DNA of 64,000 bases from Pseudomonadota bacterium (GTDB lineage Bacteria; Pseudomonadota; Gammaproteobacteria; Burkholderiales; JAJZQI01). Made by a program: the position numbers and the translations under genes. The stretch is from positions 64,399 to 128,398 of the forward strand of contig JAJZQI010000005.1 in assembly GCA_021851875.1 (NCBI GenBank), in the 5' to 3' direction. How positions within the stretch are numbered: position 1 is the stretch's first letter; every line of letters begins with the position of its first letter. This document shows positions 22,734 to 34,363 of this stretch, in pieces. The notes under the pieces were generated by a model, which saw only the letters and a program-made list of their open reading frames with translations, had not been told where the DNA came from and made no database searches.

Positions 22734-24539
22734 GTGTTTGACGGTACAGAGCTGCTCAAATCCCTGCCCAATCTGCCCGGCGTATACCGCATGCTCGGTG
22801 CGGACGACGGCGTGCTGTATGTCGGTAAAGCCAAGAACCTGAAAAAAAGGGTTTCTTCCTACTTTCAGAAAAGCGATCATTCGCCGCGCATCCAGTTGAT
22901 GCTCAAGCAGGTGGAAAAGGTCGAAACCACGGTGACCCGCTCCGAAGCGGAAGCGCTGCTGCTGGAAAACAACCTCATCAAGGGGCTGAAACCGCGCTAC
23001 AACATTCTCTTCCGGGATGATAAATCCTACCCTTACGTCATGCTGAGCGGGCATGCCTTTCCGCGCCTGGCTTATTTTCGCGGCACGCCCGACAAAAAGA
23101 ACCAGTATTTCGGCCCGTTTCCCAACGCCTGGGCCGTGCGGCAAAGCATGCAATTGCTGCAGAAAATTTTCCGCCTGCGCACCTGTGAAGACAGCGTGTT
23201 CAACAATCGTTCACGCCCGTGTCTGCTGCATCAGATCAAGCGCTGCAGCGGGCCGTGCGTCAACCTGGTTTCAGCCGAGGAGTATGCCAGGGACGTGCAC
23301 AATGCCGTGTTGTTTCTCAACGGCCAGGAAAACGAGGTGCTCGACCAACTGACAACCAAAATGCAAGCTGCGGCGGAAACCATGCAGTATGAAGCCGCGG
23401 CCGTCTATCGCGACCAGATACAGCACTTGCGGCAGGTGCAGCACAAACAGTTCGTCGAGAGCCGCAATACCGCCCTGGAGGCCGATATCCTCGGTTATGT
23501 CAAAGAAAACGGCATGGTGTGCGTCAATCTGGTCATGATCCGGGGTGGACGCCACCTGGGCGACAAGACTTTCTTTCCCGACAATGCCAGCGAAGAGGAG
23601 AGCGGCGATGTGCTGTCCGCCTTTATCAGCCAGCATTACCTGGGGCGCGCGGCGCCGGCCCTGATTATTGCCGGTGAATTGAAAGACAGCGAAGTGCTGG
23701 AAGAGCTGCTCAGCGCCCACAGTCCCTATCAGGTAAAAATCATCACCCGCACGCAAGGCGAGCGCCGCGTCTGGCTGGAAATGGCGGAACAGAATGCCCG
23801 CCTGGCGATTCAGCAAAAAAATGCCGAACGGGGTACACAGGAAAAACGCCTGCAATCCCTGCGCGATGCATTGGCGTTGCCAGACGAAGCCCAGCGCATC
23901 GAATGTTTCGATATCAGCCATACGCAAGGGGAAGCCACCGTCGCTTCCTGTGTGGTATACGATCACGGCGCCATGCAGCCGAGCGAATACCGGCGTTATA
24001 ACATCAGCGACATCACACCCGGTGACGATTACGCCGCCATGAAAGACGTGTTATACCGGCGCTACCAGAAAATTGTGGCCGGCGAGGGCAAACTGCCCGA
24101 TCTGATCCTGATCGACGGCGGCAAAGGGCAGGTGAACGCCGCTTATGCTATTCTTTCCGAGTTGGGACTCGGCACCCAATCAATGGTGGGGGTCGCCAAA
24201 GGGGTAGAGCGCAAGGCCGGCCTGGAAGAACTGGTCTATCCGGAAGGCAGGGGAGAACCGATCAAATTGGGCGGAGAGCATCCGGCACTGCACTTGATCC
24301 AGCAGATTCGGGATGAGGCACACCGTTTTGCCATTACCGGCCACCGGGCGAAGCGGGCGAAAAAACGGCTGACGTCGAGCCTGGAGGAAATCGAAGGCGT
24401 GGGCGCCAAACGCAGGCAAGCGCTGCTGGCGCGCTTTGGCGGCTTGCGCGGCGTACAGACTGCAAGTGTCGACGACATCAGCCAGGTTGAAGGCATCAGC
24501 CTGACGCTGGCAGAGAAAATCTATCAGGCACTGCATTAA
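22734..24539 (+). CDS. uvrC: Excinuclease ABC subunit C
   Basis: The dual-incision nuclease of nucleotide excision repair. The protein has 601 aa. The N-terminal GIY-YIG domain begins [34 protein letters not shown] (3' incision). A UVR motif lies mid-protein ([28 protein letters not shown]). The RNase H-like 5' nuclease domain has [11 protein letters not shown] and [10 protein letters not shown], and the protein ends with paired HhH motifs ([18 protein letters not shown]). The start is GTG 22734. pgsA follows, a common uvrC neighbour. Confidence 0.97.
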   Translation: MFDGTELLKSLPNLPGVYRMLGADDGVLYVGKAKNLKKRVSSYFQKSDHSPRIQLMLKQVEKVETTVTRSEAEALLLENNLIKGLKPRYNILFRDDKSYPYVMLSGHAFPRLAYFRGTPDKKNQYFGPFPNAWAVRQSMQLLQKIFRLRTCEDSVFNNRSRPCLLHQIKRCSGPCVNLVSAEEYARDVHNAVLFLNGQENEVLDQLTTKMQAAAETMQYEAAAVYRDQIQHLRQVQHKQFVESRNTALEADILGYVKENGMVCVNLVMIRGGRHLGDKTFFPDNASEEESGDVLSAFISQHYLGRAAPALIIAGELKDSEVLEELLSAHSPYQVKIITRTQGERRVWLEMAEQNARLAIQQKNAERGTQEKRLQSLRDALALPDEAQRIECFDISHTQGEATVASCVVYDHGAMQPSEYRRYNISDITPGDDYAAMKDVLYRRYQKIVAGEGKLPDLILIDGGKGQVNAAYAILSELGLGTQSMVGVAKGVERKAGLEELVYPEGRGEPIKLGGEHPALHLIQQIRDEAHRFAITGHRAKRAKKRLTSSLEEIEGVGAKRRQALLARFGGLRGVQTASVDDISQVEGISLTLAEKIYQALH

Positions 24540-24598
24540 TCAGGCAAAACAATCTATATACTTGCAACAATCAAGCAGCTCGGCACATTACTCTGGCT

Positions 24599-25165
24599 AT
24601 GACCTATAACCTGCCCAACATTCTTACCTGGATGCGGATCGTCCTGATACCGCTGTTTATCGTGCTGTATTATCTGCCGCACGGCTGGATTTCTTCGCAG
24701 GACGTCAATTTCTGGGCCACGGCGATTTTTGCCGTTGCCGCCATCACAGATTGGCTGGATGGCTATCTGGCGCGCGCGCTGAACCAGACCTCCGCCTTTG
24801 GTGCTTTCCTTGATCCTGTCGCCGACAAACTGATGGTCACCGCCGCGCTGGTTGTGCTGGTTGAATTGGGCAGAGTGGCTGCGCCCATTGCGCTGATTAT
24901 TATCGGCCGAGAAATCACCATTTCAGCCTTGCGCGAGTGGATGGCAAAAATAGGGCACAGCAAAAGCGTGGCCGTATCGTTTGTTGGCAAAGTCAAAACC
25001 ACGGCGCAGATGATGGCCATTCTCCTGCTGCTGTATCAGGCACCCGTGCTGGGCATTCCGGTCGCACAGGCCGGACTGGTGCTGATGTATGTCGCCGCCT
25101 TCCTTACGCTCTGGTCGATGGGCTACTATATGCGTGCTGCCGCTGCCGCCATCCGCCAGGAATAA
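24599..25165 (+). CDS. pgsA: CDP-diacylglycerol-glycerol-3-phosphate 3-phosphatidyltransferase
   Basis: An integral membrane enzyme that makes phosphatidylglycerol phosphate from CDP-diacylglycerol and glycerol-3-phosphate. The protein has 188 aa with about five hydrophobic segments. The CDP-alcohol phosphotransferase motif is complete: DGYLARALNQTSAFGAFLD followed by PVAD. It starts with the typical MTYNLPNILTWMRI. It lies 59 bp after uvrC. Confidence 0.96.
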   Translation: MTYNLPNILTWMRIVLIPLFIVLYYLPHGWISSQDVNFWATAIFAVAAITDWLDGYLARALNQTSAFGAFLDPVADKLMVTAALVVLVELGRVAAPIALIIIGREITISALREWMAKIGHSKSVAVSFVGKVKTTAQMMAILLLLYQAPVLGIPVAQAGLVLMYVAAFLTLWSMGYYMRAAAAAIRQE

Positions 25166-25266
25166 GCGGCAATAATTGCCGTGTACCGGGCAGATCCATT
25201 ATGTGGCGGCAATTTCTGCCAGCCAATTGCTCGCATAACCTCCGTCCACGCTTGTTTTCAGCCATT

Positions 25267-25293
25267 TTGACATGGTATGCCGATTGCTTATCC
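25267..25293 (+). promoter_or_regulatory. Possible promoter of the 151-aa repeat protein gene
   Basis: A perfect -35 (TTGACA, 25267-25272) is followed after 15 bp by the poor -10 TTATCC (25288-25293). It lies in the 202-bp gap after pgsA, about 75 bp before the next ATG. The rest of this gap shows nothing else recognisable. Confidence 0.35.
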
Positions 25294-25367
25294 GCACGAT
25301 GTTGTTGTCTTCTCGGGTGCATGTTGGAGCCCGGGAGCCCGGTCAACATTCTTCATAGGAGACAAAC

Positions 25368-25823
25368 ATGTCAGTCGTATCAGGCGTACATCATGGCAAC
25401 ATGTACGAAACACTCGGGGGAGTTGCGAAGCAGGCTCGCACCAATGCGCAGAGCTTCCGCCAGGAAATGCAGGACCTGAGCAGCGCGCTGCAATCCGGCG
25501 ATCTGGCTTTGGCTCAAACCGCATATTCGGCCTTGCAGGCGAGTCTGGATCAATTCAAGTCGTCACCGATTTATCAAAAACTGGAAAGCAGCGGCAAGAC
25601 ATCCGGTGTGCTTTCAAGTGACTTTTCCGCTATCGGTACTGCACTGACTGCCGGCGACATCACCGGCGCCCAGTCCGCTGCACAGCAAATGCAGACAGAC
25701 ATGCAGGCACAGGCCCAACAGGCGCAAAAGAAATTGCACATGGCTTACATGTCTTACATGCTGAATGGTAGCCAGCAGGATACGTCTGCCAGCACCAGTC
25801 AGCCGGTTAGCATTTCGGTCTAG
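25368..25823 (+). CDS. Small Gln/Ala-rich protein with internal repeat, function unknown
   Basis: A 151-aa protein without signal peptide or membrane helix. Two copies of a helical repeat are visible: DLSSALQSGDLALAQTAYSA (about residues 35-54) and DFSAIGTALTAGDITGAQSA (about 84-103). Both follow the pattern AL-x2-GD-x3-AQ-A seen in many uncharacterised bacterial helical-hairpin proteins. The C-terminus is rich in Gln, Ala and Ser. AGGAGAC just upstream supports ATG 25368. It is a single-gene unit with its own putative promoter and a strong terminator. I do not recognise a function. Confidence 0.8.
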   Translation: MSVVSGVHHGNMYETLGGVAKQARTNAQSFRQEMQDLSSALQSGDLALAQTAYSALQASLDQFKSSPIYQKLESSGKTSGVLSSDFSAIGTALTAGDITGAQSAAQQMQTDMQAQAQQAQKKLHMAYMSYMLNGSQQDTSASTSQPVSISV

Positions 25824-25829
25824 GGTAAA

Positions 25830-25859
25830 AAGAGGCCCATCTGCATGCATGGGCCTTTT
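25830..25859 (+). terminator. Intrinsic terminator of the 151-aa protein gene
   Basis: An 8-bp perfect stem AGGCCCAT / ATGGGCCT (25833-25840 with 25849-25856) has an 8-nt loop and extends by A-T pairs on both sides into a short T run. It lies 10 bp after the stop. Confidence 0.8.
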
Positions 25860-25926
25860 GGATATTTCAGCAATTTAACATAATGCACATTATACGAATC
25901 TAATAGAGTCTCATATTGAGACTTTC

Positions 25927-25972
25927 GGGCATAGTGTTACTATGCCTATGCCCTCCGGCGGACCGGCCGGAG
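25927..25972. repeat. Short overlapping inverted repeats in an AT-rich gap
   Basis: GGGCATAG (25927-25934) pairs with CTATGCCC (25946-25953), or alternatively GCATAG pairs with CTATGC (25940-25945). A second stem CTCCGGC / GCCGGAG (25953-25959, 25966-25972) follows directly. There is no T run and no gene here. It may be a vestigial repeat element or a weak terminator. Confidence 0.35.
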
Positions 25973-26041
25973 AAAATATGCAATCGACCGAGCTATTGTA
26001 AATTTGTAAACTACGGCCGAAAAAGCAAGGAAGTTGATCGG

Positions 26042-26074
26042 AAAAAATAAAAAAGCCCGCCGATTGGCGGGCTT
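26042..26074 (-). terminator. Intrinsic terminator of tRNA-Val
   Basis: On the minus strand, a 9-bp perfect stem AAGCCCGCC / GGCGGGCTT (arms 26053-26061 and 26066-26074) has a 4-nt loop and is followed by a long T-rich run down to 26042. It lies 38 bp downstream of the tRNA-Val 3' end. Confidence 0.88.
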
Positions 26075-26112
26075 CTGGGCACTTTTTTGGGTGCTTTGAC
26101 GTGTGCTTGATC

Positions 26113-26188
26113 TGGTGGGTGATGACGGGATCGAACCGCCGACATTCTGCTTGTAAGGCAGACGCTCTACCATCTGAGCTAATCACCC
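26113..26188 (-). tRNA. tRNA-Val (anticodon TAC)
   Basis: A 76-nt cloverleaf with encoded CCA on the minus strand. The acceptor stem GGGTGAT / ATCACCC is perfect, the D arm contains AGCTCAGATGGTAGAGC, the anticodon loop is CTTACAA (TAC) and the T arm contains GTTCGATCC. Its own promoter and terminator flank it, so it is a single-gene unit. Confidence 0.97.
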
Positions 26189-26198
26189 GAAGCCAGCA

Positions 26199-26227
26199 AT
26201 TTAACCATAGAAGGCGCAGCATGTCAA
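26199..26227 (-). promoter_or_regulatory. Promoter of tRNA-Val
   Basis: On the minus strand, TTGACA (26227-26222) and TTAAAT (26204-26199) are separated by 17 bp. The predicted start site lies a few bases before the tRNA 5' end. The perfect -35 fits a strong stable-RNA promoter. Confidence 0.75.
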
Positions 26228-26230
26228 GCT

Positions 26231-26257
26231 TTGCTGCTGACTGACTCATGCTATATT
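26231..26257 (+). promoter_or_regulatory. Possible promoter of the 96-aa protein gene
   Basis: TTGCTG (26231-26236) and TATATT (26252-26257) are separated by 15 bp, about 34 bp before the GTG start at 26291. It is back-to-back with the tRNA-Val promoter. Confidence 0.35.
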
Positions 26258-26290
26258 GTTATACAATTACCTAAAATTGGAGAGCATTGA

Positions 26291-26581
26291 GTGACAGAGC
26301 ATCAGGATCGCCAATTCTGGATAAATTTGGCCATCAGCCTGCTTGGCCGCGACGTCATGCTGCAAGGCAAGCCCTATCGTGTTCTCGAACTGCTCGACCA
26401 CGATCCGGTGAGCCTGGTGCTTGAATGTTGCGTGAAAGCGGCCGGCCGCATTCAGAGCGATCAATACGGCCGGGCCCGCCGGTCAGCCGCCCACATCGCC
26501 ACTTTGCAGCTGTTTGAGGCCGACGGGCAGTCCCCCAGCGCCGAATGGCTGGCCATTGCAAGGCAGGTGCTGGAAGACTAG
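26291..26581 (+). CDS. Conserved-looking hypothetical protein
   Basis: A 96-aa soluble protein of unknown function. It has a hydrophobic patch (INLAISLLGRDVML), then VLELLDHDPVSLVLECCVKAAGRIQSDQYGRA and a C-terminal helix. No signal peptide, membrane helix or metal motif is clear. The start is GTG 26291, chosen because GGAGAG sits 7 bp upstream. It converges on galU with a 10-bp gap. Codon use matches its neighbours, so it is probably a real gene. Confidence 0.7.
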   Translation: MTEHQDRQFWINLAISLLGRDVMLQGKPYRVLELLDHDPVSLVLECCVKAAGRIQSDQYGRARRSAAHIATLQLFEADGQSPSAEWLAIARQVLED

Positions 26582-26591
26582 CAGAACGCCA

Positions 26592-27458
26592 TTAACAGCG
26601 ACTGGCCAGATAATCGCGGAAGGCGGCGCCCACTTCAGGATGTTTTTCCGCCAGTTCGATGGTGGCCTTCAGGTAGCCCAACTTACTGCCGCAGTCGTAG
26701 CGGATGCCGTCAAATTCATAGGCCAGAACCTGCTGCTCGTGCATCAACCGGGCAATACCATCGGTCAACTGAATTTCACCGCCGGCACCGGCGCCAATTT
26801 TCTCCAGATGATCAAAAATACGCGGGGTCAGAATATAGCGACCGACCACCCCGAGCGTCGAAGGGGCTTCCTCCGGTTTGGGCTTTTCCACGATCGCATG
26901 AGCCCGCGAAATCCGCTCAGCCATGTGTTGAGCGCTGACGATGCCGTATTGCGAAGTGTGCTCCCGCTCAACGTTTTGCACCCCCAGAATCGAGCAGCCG
27001 TAATACTCGTAGGCGGCCGTCATTTGTTTGAGAATGGGGGGCTCGCCGGTAATCAGATCATCGGCCAGCAGGACTGCGAACGGTTCACCGCCGATGACCG
27101 GTTTGGCGCACAAAACCGCATGCCCCAAGCCGAGAGCCTGCGGCTGGCGAATGTAGATGCAGGACACGTTGGGAGGAATGATTTCCCGCACCACTTCAAG
27201 CATTTTGGTTTTTGCCTTGGATTCCAGCTCGCGTTCCAGTTCGTACGCCGTGTCAAAATGATCTTCAATGGCGCGTTTATGGCGGCCGGTGATGAAAATC
27301 AGTTCGGTAATGCCGGCTTCGACAGCCTCTTCCACGGCATATTGAATCAGCGGTTTGTCCACCACGGTCAGCATTTCTTTCGGACTGGCTTTGGTGGCCG
27401 GCAAAAAACGCGTGCCCATGCCGGCGACGGGAAAGACCGCTTTAGTAATTTTCTTCAT
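26592..27458 (-). CDS. galU: UTP-glucose-1-phosphate uridylyltransferase
   Basis: GalU makes UDP-glucose from UTP and glucose-1-phosphate, used for surface polysaccharides and galactose metabolism. The protein has 288 aa. The nucleotide-binding motif is [22 protein letters not shown] near the N-terminus, with [13 protein letters not shown] and, later, LADDLI in the active site. It starts 1 bp after the ligA stop, so it is the last gene of the smc-zipA-ligA-galU operon. Confidence 0.97.
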   Translation of the reverse strand: MKKITKAVFPVAGMGTRFLPATKASPKEMLTVVDKPLIQYAVEEAVEAGITELIFITGRHKRAIEDHFDTAYELERELESKAKTKMLEVVREIIPPNVSCIYIRQPQALGLGHAVLCAKPVIGGEPFAVLLADDLITGEPPILKQMTAAYEYYGCSILGVQNVEREHTSQYGIVSAQHMAERISRAHAIVEKPKPEEAPSTLGVVGRYILTPRIFDHLEKIGAGAGGEIQLTDGIARLMHEQQVLAYEFDGIRYDCGSKLGYLKATIELAEKHPEVGAAFRDYLASRC

Positions 27459-27459
27459 G

Positions 27460-29499
<2,040 letters not shown>

Positions 29500-30690
29500 T
29501 CAGCCGAACAGCCGTAAAGCAGTCAAACTGCCAGACGGGATACCTTGTTCATCCATCCGGGCATAAATTTCGCGCAGCTGGGCGCGGATCTTGTCCAGCT
29601 CCACCGGTGTAAGCGGCCGGCGGTTATCGTCGACAATACGGGCATGCAACGCTTCGGCCATTTGCTGCGCCAGGGCGATCATCTGTTCAAAACGACGCAG
29701 TCCTTTGGGAACTCGCGGCACATCGAACAGCAATGTCAGCCCGTAGCAGCTCATGGCTTTCATGGAATCGGCCGTGAACGGGGCGGCCTCGTCCAGGTTT
29801 TGCAGGGAAAAGTGGTGAATACCCTCGTCGTCACGGTAGTGGTAACTCCCGTCTACGGCCAGCTGCATGCCGGCGGACTCAGCCAGGGCGCGGATTTTGG
29901 TACCGGGAAAAGGCTTTTCCGTGGCTGCGACAAGGTTGATGCCCAGCAGCACATCCACGTCCACGCAAAACGTGTCCAGCATCTTGGCCCGCTCCAGCAC
30001 CTGCAGCCGGTCGTCGCAATCGAACACGGCACTGAGGCGCGCAGCAAGATCTTCCACCATGGCATAGAAGAGATTGAGCTGGGTATGGGTGATCTGTCCG
30101 CCACGATCGGCCAGCTGGATACCCAGCGCGATCTTTTCGTACATGCCATTGGTGGCGGAGGTAATGAGCTCCCAATTGTGTTCCGTTTTCAGCCAGCCAT
30201 ACCAGTAAACCGGTTTACCCATGTTTTTGGTTTCTTCGCGCGCAGACAGCAAGGCCTTGGCCGGAATGCCGTCTGCCGCAATCATGCTGGCGCGATAATA
30301 GACCTGCTCGGTCAGCTCGCCGGGATAGGATAACTGAGCCGCGGCGCGGGATGGCTCAGCCGCAAGCTGTGCCAGGCTTTCGTCCGGCAGTGCTTCCGGC
30401 TCGGCGAATACCGCCGCATCGCTCGCCTCATCCTGCGCATCGAAACGCACGACCGGCTCCACCCGTTCATGGGTAACCGGTTCAACCGCCGGATGCTCGA
30501 CGCGCAGGCCGGCGATGGGCTCTTCAAGCTGATCCGTTTTCGACTCAGCCATCAGAACATCCGGCGTATCGCGCCGGAAACCCTGTTCCGCCTGGCGTCG
30601 AAAATTCCTTTCCTGCCAGCGGTTAAAGCCGAAAATGGCAATCAGGACAAGGGCGCCGATAGCAATAAGGCCAAGTTGAAGTTCGCTCAT
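29500..30690 (-). CDS. zipA: Cell division protein ZipA
   Basis: ZipA is a membrane anchor that tethers FtsZ polymers at the division site. The protein has 396 aa. An N-terminal membrane helix (about 3-21, LGLIAIGALVLIAIFGFNRW) is followed by a basic segment, a long acidic/Pro/Ala linker and a C-terminal FtsZ-binding domain from about residue 250 (AMSCYGLTLLFDVPRVPKGLRRFEQMI). Position between smc and ligA supports the call. Confidence 0.93.
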   Translation of the reverse strand: MSELQLGLIAIGALVLIAIFGFNRWQERNFRRQAEQGFRRDTPDVLMAESKTDQLEEPIAGLRVEHPAVEPVTHERVEPVVRFDAQDEASDAAVFAEPEALPDESLAQLAAEPSRAAAQLSYPGELTEQVYYRASMIAADGIPAKALLSAREETKNMGKPVYWYGWLKTEHNWELITSATNGMYEKIALGIQLADRGGQITHTQLNLFYAMVEDLAARLSAVFDCDDRLQVLERAKMLDTFCVDVDVLLGINLVAATEKPFPGTKIRALAESAGMQLAVDGSYHYRDDEGIHHFSLQNLDEAAPFTADSMKAMSCYGLTLLFDVPRVPKGLRRFEQMIALAQQMAEALHARIVDDNRRPLTPVELDKIRAQLREIYARMDEQGIPSGSLTALRLFG

Positions 30691-30741
30691 GACGATTCTA
30701 AAGATAAATTGAAGTTCTTGTTAAGTGCCATTCTAGCACTA

Positions 30742-33700
30742 TCAGGCGGATGCTTCCGCAAGTCTGACCGCTTCGGCCACATCCACCGCAACAACACGCG
30801 AGCAGCCGGATTCCTGCATCGTCACCCCCACCAGATGCTCGGCCATGTACATGGCAATCTTGTTATGGGTGATGAAAAGAAACTGGGTATGTTCCGACAT
30901 CTTGCTCACCAAATTGGCGTAGCGCTCGGTATTGCTGTCGTCCAGCGGCGCATCCACCTCGTCCAGCAGGCAAAACGGGGCTGGATTGAGCTGGAACATG
31001 GCAAACACCAGCGACAGGGCTGTCAATGCCTTCTCGCCGCCGGACAACAGGTGAATACTGCTGTTTTTCTTGCCTGGCGGCTGAGCCATGATCTGCACGC
31101 CGGAATCGAGAATCTCCTCGCCCGTCAAGATCAGTTTGGCCTCGCCGCCACCGAACAATTCGGGAAACAATCGCGACAGGTGGCCGTTGACGGTATTGAA
31201 GGTTTCCATCAAACGCTCGCGCGTCTCGCGGTCAATGCGGCGGATGGCATCCTCAAGGGTCTGCATCGCCTCGGTCAGGTCGGCCGCCTGCGCCTGCAGA
31301 TAATGATCCCGCTCTTCGGCGGCTTTCAATTCCTCCAGTGCCGCCAGGTTGACTGCGCCCAGTTCGGTGATGGCCATGTTCAGGCGGGCGATTTCGCTCT
31401 GCAGCGTTGCCGCCTTGAGGTTGGCAGGCGCCTCCAGTTCGGCCTCGTTAACGCCCGCAGCCTCCAGGTGTTCGGCGAACTGCTGTTCCAGCAGCCGCGC
31501 TTCCTGCGCCTTGAGCTGCATTTCGCTGATTTTGTCGCGCAAAGGCCCCAGCGACTGCTCCACCTGCAAGCGTTCGCGCTCAAGCTCCTGCAGCAGCAGG
31601 GTCGCGCTGTCCAGCGCTTCGCGTGCTTTTCGCAGCAGCCCTTCACGCTCTTCACGCCGGCCCAACGCATCCTGCAATGAATCATCCAGCGCTCCATCGT
31701 CCTGCCCAAGCGCCTCTTCTTCAAGCATTTCCAGGCGCTCGCGGGCGGACTGAAGAATCTCATCCAAATTCTTAATACGCGACTTCAGATCTATGATTTT
31801 ACTTATTATTGATCTCTCATCGAATTCCGCCTGCTGAACCTGGCGATCCCGTTCGGTCACCTCGGCCTGGGCTTTGCGGAAAGCGACTTCCATTTCCTGC
31901 AAATCGGCTTCGGCCGCATCAAACTCTTCTTGCAGCAGTTCCAGCTGCAGCTGATATTCGCGCGCCTTTTCTTCCGACTCGAGCTGGCCTGAACGTTCTT
32001 CTTCCAGTTGCCCTGCCAGGTCGTTCAATTCCGAGTCAATTTGCCCGGCCCGCTGACCGATGCGGTCAGCCTGTTCCTTGTTGCGCACCCATTCGACATG
32101 CTGGCGGTGCGCCTCGCGTTGTATTTCCTGGCCTTGCTGGCGCACCTGCTGAATCGTTTCACGCAGCGTTTGCAACTGGCGCGCCGCCTGCTGCTGGGCC
32201 TGTTCCAAAGCAGGCAAATCCGCTCGGGCGACGTTGAGCGCATCGTTGAGTTGATCAATTTCACGCTGCCGCGCCAACATGCCGTCATTGGCCGATGGGG
32301 CGTACCAATTTACCGAATACCTTGATATGCAATGTCCCTGCGGCGTAACCAGCACATCCCCCTGCTGCAGTTCGGACAGCATTGCCAATGCAGCGTCCAG
32401 ACTGTCGCAGCAATACACCCCGGTCAGCCAGTCTGCGCAAGCGGCAGGCATGGGTCCGTTGCTGCCCTTGAGTTTTTCACCCAAGGCGACAAATCCGTAC
32501 TTGGCAGCAAACGTCTCTGCCCTGCCATCGTGCCGAACAAGTGCCAAGTCTGCCGCCTCGCTGCCCATCTGTTGCGCCAGATGGGCCAGATCATCCACCG
32601 CCAAAGCTTGCAGGCGGTTGCCAAGCAAGGCCTCCAATGCCACTTCCCAGCCTTCGGCCACCTGGATTTGCTGCCATAGACGGGGCAATTGCTCCAGTCC
32701 GAATTGCCGCAACAGGTTTTGCTTGTCCGCCGAGCTGGCGCTGCGCTGCTGCAGATTGTTCAATGCCGCCCAATTTGCTTCCAAACGGGTCATCTCTCCC
32801 ACCCGTGCGGCTACCGCAGCCTGGGCGGCGCGTGCAGACGCTTCCTGTTCCGCCAGTTTGCCCTCGAGCTGCGTCAGTTCATCGCGCAGCTGTTCCTGCT
32901 GCAATTCGAGTTCAGCCAAGGCTTCCTGCTGCAAAGCCAGCTCATCTTCATCGACGCTTTGCAGTCGCGCCGCCTCTTCCTTCAAACGCTCGATGCGCTG
33001 TTGCAACTGTATGACGGTGCGGGCCGAATGTTTGCTGTGGCTTTCCTCCAGCTGCCAGCCTTGCTCGGTCTGCGACAACTTTTTCTGCAAAGCCTGCATC
33101 CGTTCGCGCTGACCACGCCAGGTCGTCTCGACTTCCGGCAGGCTCAAGCGAGTGTTCTCAGCCAGTTCACGGCAAGCGGCAACGCGTTCCTGCACCTCTG
33201 TTTGCGCGCGTTCCAGTTCTGCCAGCAAGGTACGCGCCTGCTGCTGGTTGCGCGTTTCCTGCTCGCAATACTGTTTTTGTTCCTGAATCTGGCTGGCAAG
33301 CCTTTGACGGGTAGCCTGCAGGAACTGCATCTGCTGCTCCAGCCGCGCCACCGCCGCGTTGCTTTCGTAGACTGCCGCCTGGGCGGCATGCAGCCCCTGG
33401 TTCGCATCGTCGAAAGCGACTCGGGCATTGGATAGACGAGTCTCCACTTCGCGCAGCTGTGCCAGTCTTGCTTCATTGTCGGTGGTCAAATCACGCAGAT
33501 TCTTTTCCAGCCGTTTGCGATCACGTTCGGCATCGCGTTTGCGGGCAAGCCAAAGGAGAGACTGGCTATGCGACAATTCCGCCTGCAGTTGCTTATATTG
33601 GGCGGCGACTTCGGCCTGAGCGCGCAAATGCTCGACTTGCTTGATCAGCTCCTGGCGGATGTCTGCCACCCGTTGCAGGTTTTCATGCGTATCTTCCAGG

Positions 33701-34248
33701 CGCCCCTGGGTTTCCTTGCGGCGGTCCTTGTAGCGGGAAATGCCCGCCGCCTCCTCCAGATAAAGCCGCAGATCCTCCGGTCGCGCCTCGATGATGCGCG
33801 AGATCATGCCCTGCTCGATGATGGCATAGGCGCGCGCGCCCACACCGGTACCGAGAAACAGATCGGTAATGTCCTTGCGTCGGACGGGAAGGTTGTTGAT
33901 GTAGTAGGTGGAATCGCCATTGCGCTGCAACACGCGACGAACCTGGATTTCGCTGTAGCTGGACCACTGCCCGTGTGCCCGGCCCATGCTGTTATCGAAA
34001 TTCAGCTCGACGCTGGCGCGCGCAACCGGTTTGCGTGTGCTTGAGCCGCTGAAAATGACGTCCTGCATCGACTCGCCGCGCAGTTGTTTGGCGGAGGACT
34101 CCCCCAGCACCCAGCGCACGGCGTCAATCACATTGGATTTGCCGCAGCCATTGGGGCCGACAATGCCGACACGCTGGCCCGGCACCGGGATGGTTACGGG
34201 ATCGACAAACGACTTGAAGCCAGCCAGTTTTACAGAAGTGAGGCGCAA
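30742..34248 (-). CDS. smc: Chromosome segregation ATPase SMC
   Basis: SMC is the condensin subunit that compacts and segregates the chromosome, normally with ScpA and ScpB. The protein has 1168 aa. Walker A is GPNGCGKSNV at 31-40, two long coiled coils flank a hinge around residue 500-650, and the C-terminal ABC signature LLSGGEKALTALSLVFAMF and Walker B CLLDEVDAPLDD are present. The start codon is TTG (34248), giving LRLTSVKLAGFKSFVDP, the family N-terminus. It is the first gene of the smc-zipA-ligA-galU operon. scpA and scpB are not in the window. Confidence 0.97.
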   Translation of the reverse strand: MRLTSVKLAGFKSFVDPVTIPVPGQRVGIVGPNGCGKSNVIDAVRWVLGESSAKQLRGESMQDVIFSGSSTRKPVARASVELNFDNSMGRAHGQWSSYSEIQVRRVLQRNGDSTYYINNLPVRRKDITDLFLGTGVGARAYAIIEQGMISRIIEARPEDLRLYLEEAAGISRYKDRRKETQGRLEDTHENLQRVADIRQELIKQVEHLRAQAEVAAQYKQLQAELSHSQSLLWLARKRDAERDRKRLEKNLRDLTTDNEARLAQLREVETRLSNARVAFDDANQGLHAAQAAVYESNAAVARLEQQMQFLQATRQRLASQIQEQKQYCEQETRNQQQARTLLAELERAQTEVQERVAACRELAENTRLSLPEVETTWRGQRERMQALQKKLSQTEQGWQLEESHSKHSARTVIQLQQRIERLKEEAARLQSVDEDELALQQEALAELELQQEQLRDELTQLEGKLAEQEASARAAQAAVAARVGEMTRLEANWAALNNLQQRSASSADKQNLLRQFGLEQLPRLWQQIQVAEGWEVALEALLGNRLQALAVDDLAHLAQQMGSEAADLALVRHDGRAETFAAKYGFVALGEKLKGSNGPMPAACADWLTGVYCCDSLDAALAMLSELQQGDVLVTPQGHCISRYSVNWYAPSANDGMLARQREIDQLNDALNVARADLPALEQAQQQAARQLQTLRETIQQVRQQGQEIQREAHRQHVEWVRNKEQADRIGQRAGQIDSELNDLAGQLEEERSGQLESEEKAREYQLQLELLQEEFDAAEADLQEMEVAFRKAQAEVTERDRQVQQAEFDERSIISKIIDLKSRIKNLDEILQSARERLEMLEEEALGQDDGALDDSLQDALGRREEREGLLRKAREALDSATLLLQELERERLQVEQSLGPLRDKISEMQLKAQEARLLEQQFAEHLEAAGVNEAELEAPANLKAATLQSEIARLNMAITELGAVNLAALEELKAAEERDHYLQAQAADLTEAMQTLEDAIRRIDRETRERLMETFNTVNGHLSRLFPELFGGGEAKLILTGEEILDSGVQIMAQPPGKKNSSIHLLSGGEKALTALSLVFAMFQLNPAPFCLLDEVDAPLDDSNTERYANLVSKMSEHTQFLFITHNKIAMYMAEHLVGVTMQESGCSRVVAVDVAEAVRLAEASA

Positions 34249-34279
34249 ATTGAAGTCCGCGCGGTGATCCGCGTTTAAG

Positions 34280-34316
34280 AGCCTTTTATTAGGTATGAAA
34301 CCTAATAAAATAGGCT
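34280..34316. repeat. Strong imperfect palindrome between smc and queF
   Basis: TTTTATTAGGT (34284-34294) and ACCTAATAAAA (34300-34310) form a perfect 11-bp inverted repeat with a 5-nt loop. AGCC and GGCT extend it after a 2-nt bulge. No T run follows on either strand, so it is not a standard terminator. It lies between two divergent starts, so a regulator-binding site or structured leader is possible. A -10-like TAAAAT lies at 34327-34332 on the queF side. Confidence 0.6.
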
Positions 34317-34363
34317 CCAGTTAAGTTAAAATGGCATTTTATCGTGTTTCGTGAGACAACTGA

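Noticed and set aside
34249..34363. preQ1 riboswitch in the queF leader
   Set aside because: The palindrome lacks the C-rich loop and A-rich pseudoknot tail of preQ1-I, and no preQ1-II-like layout is seen.
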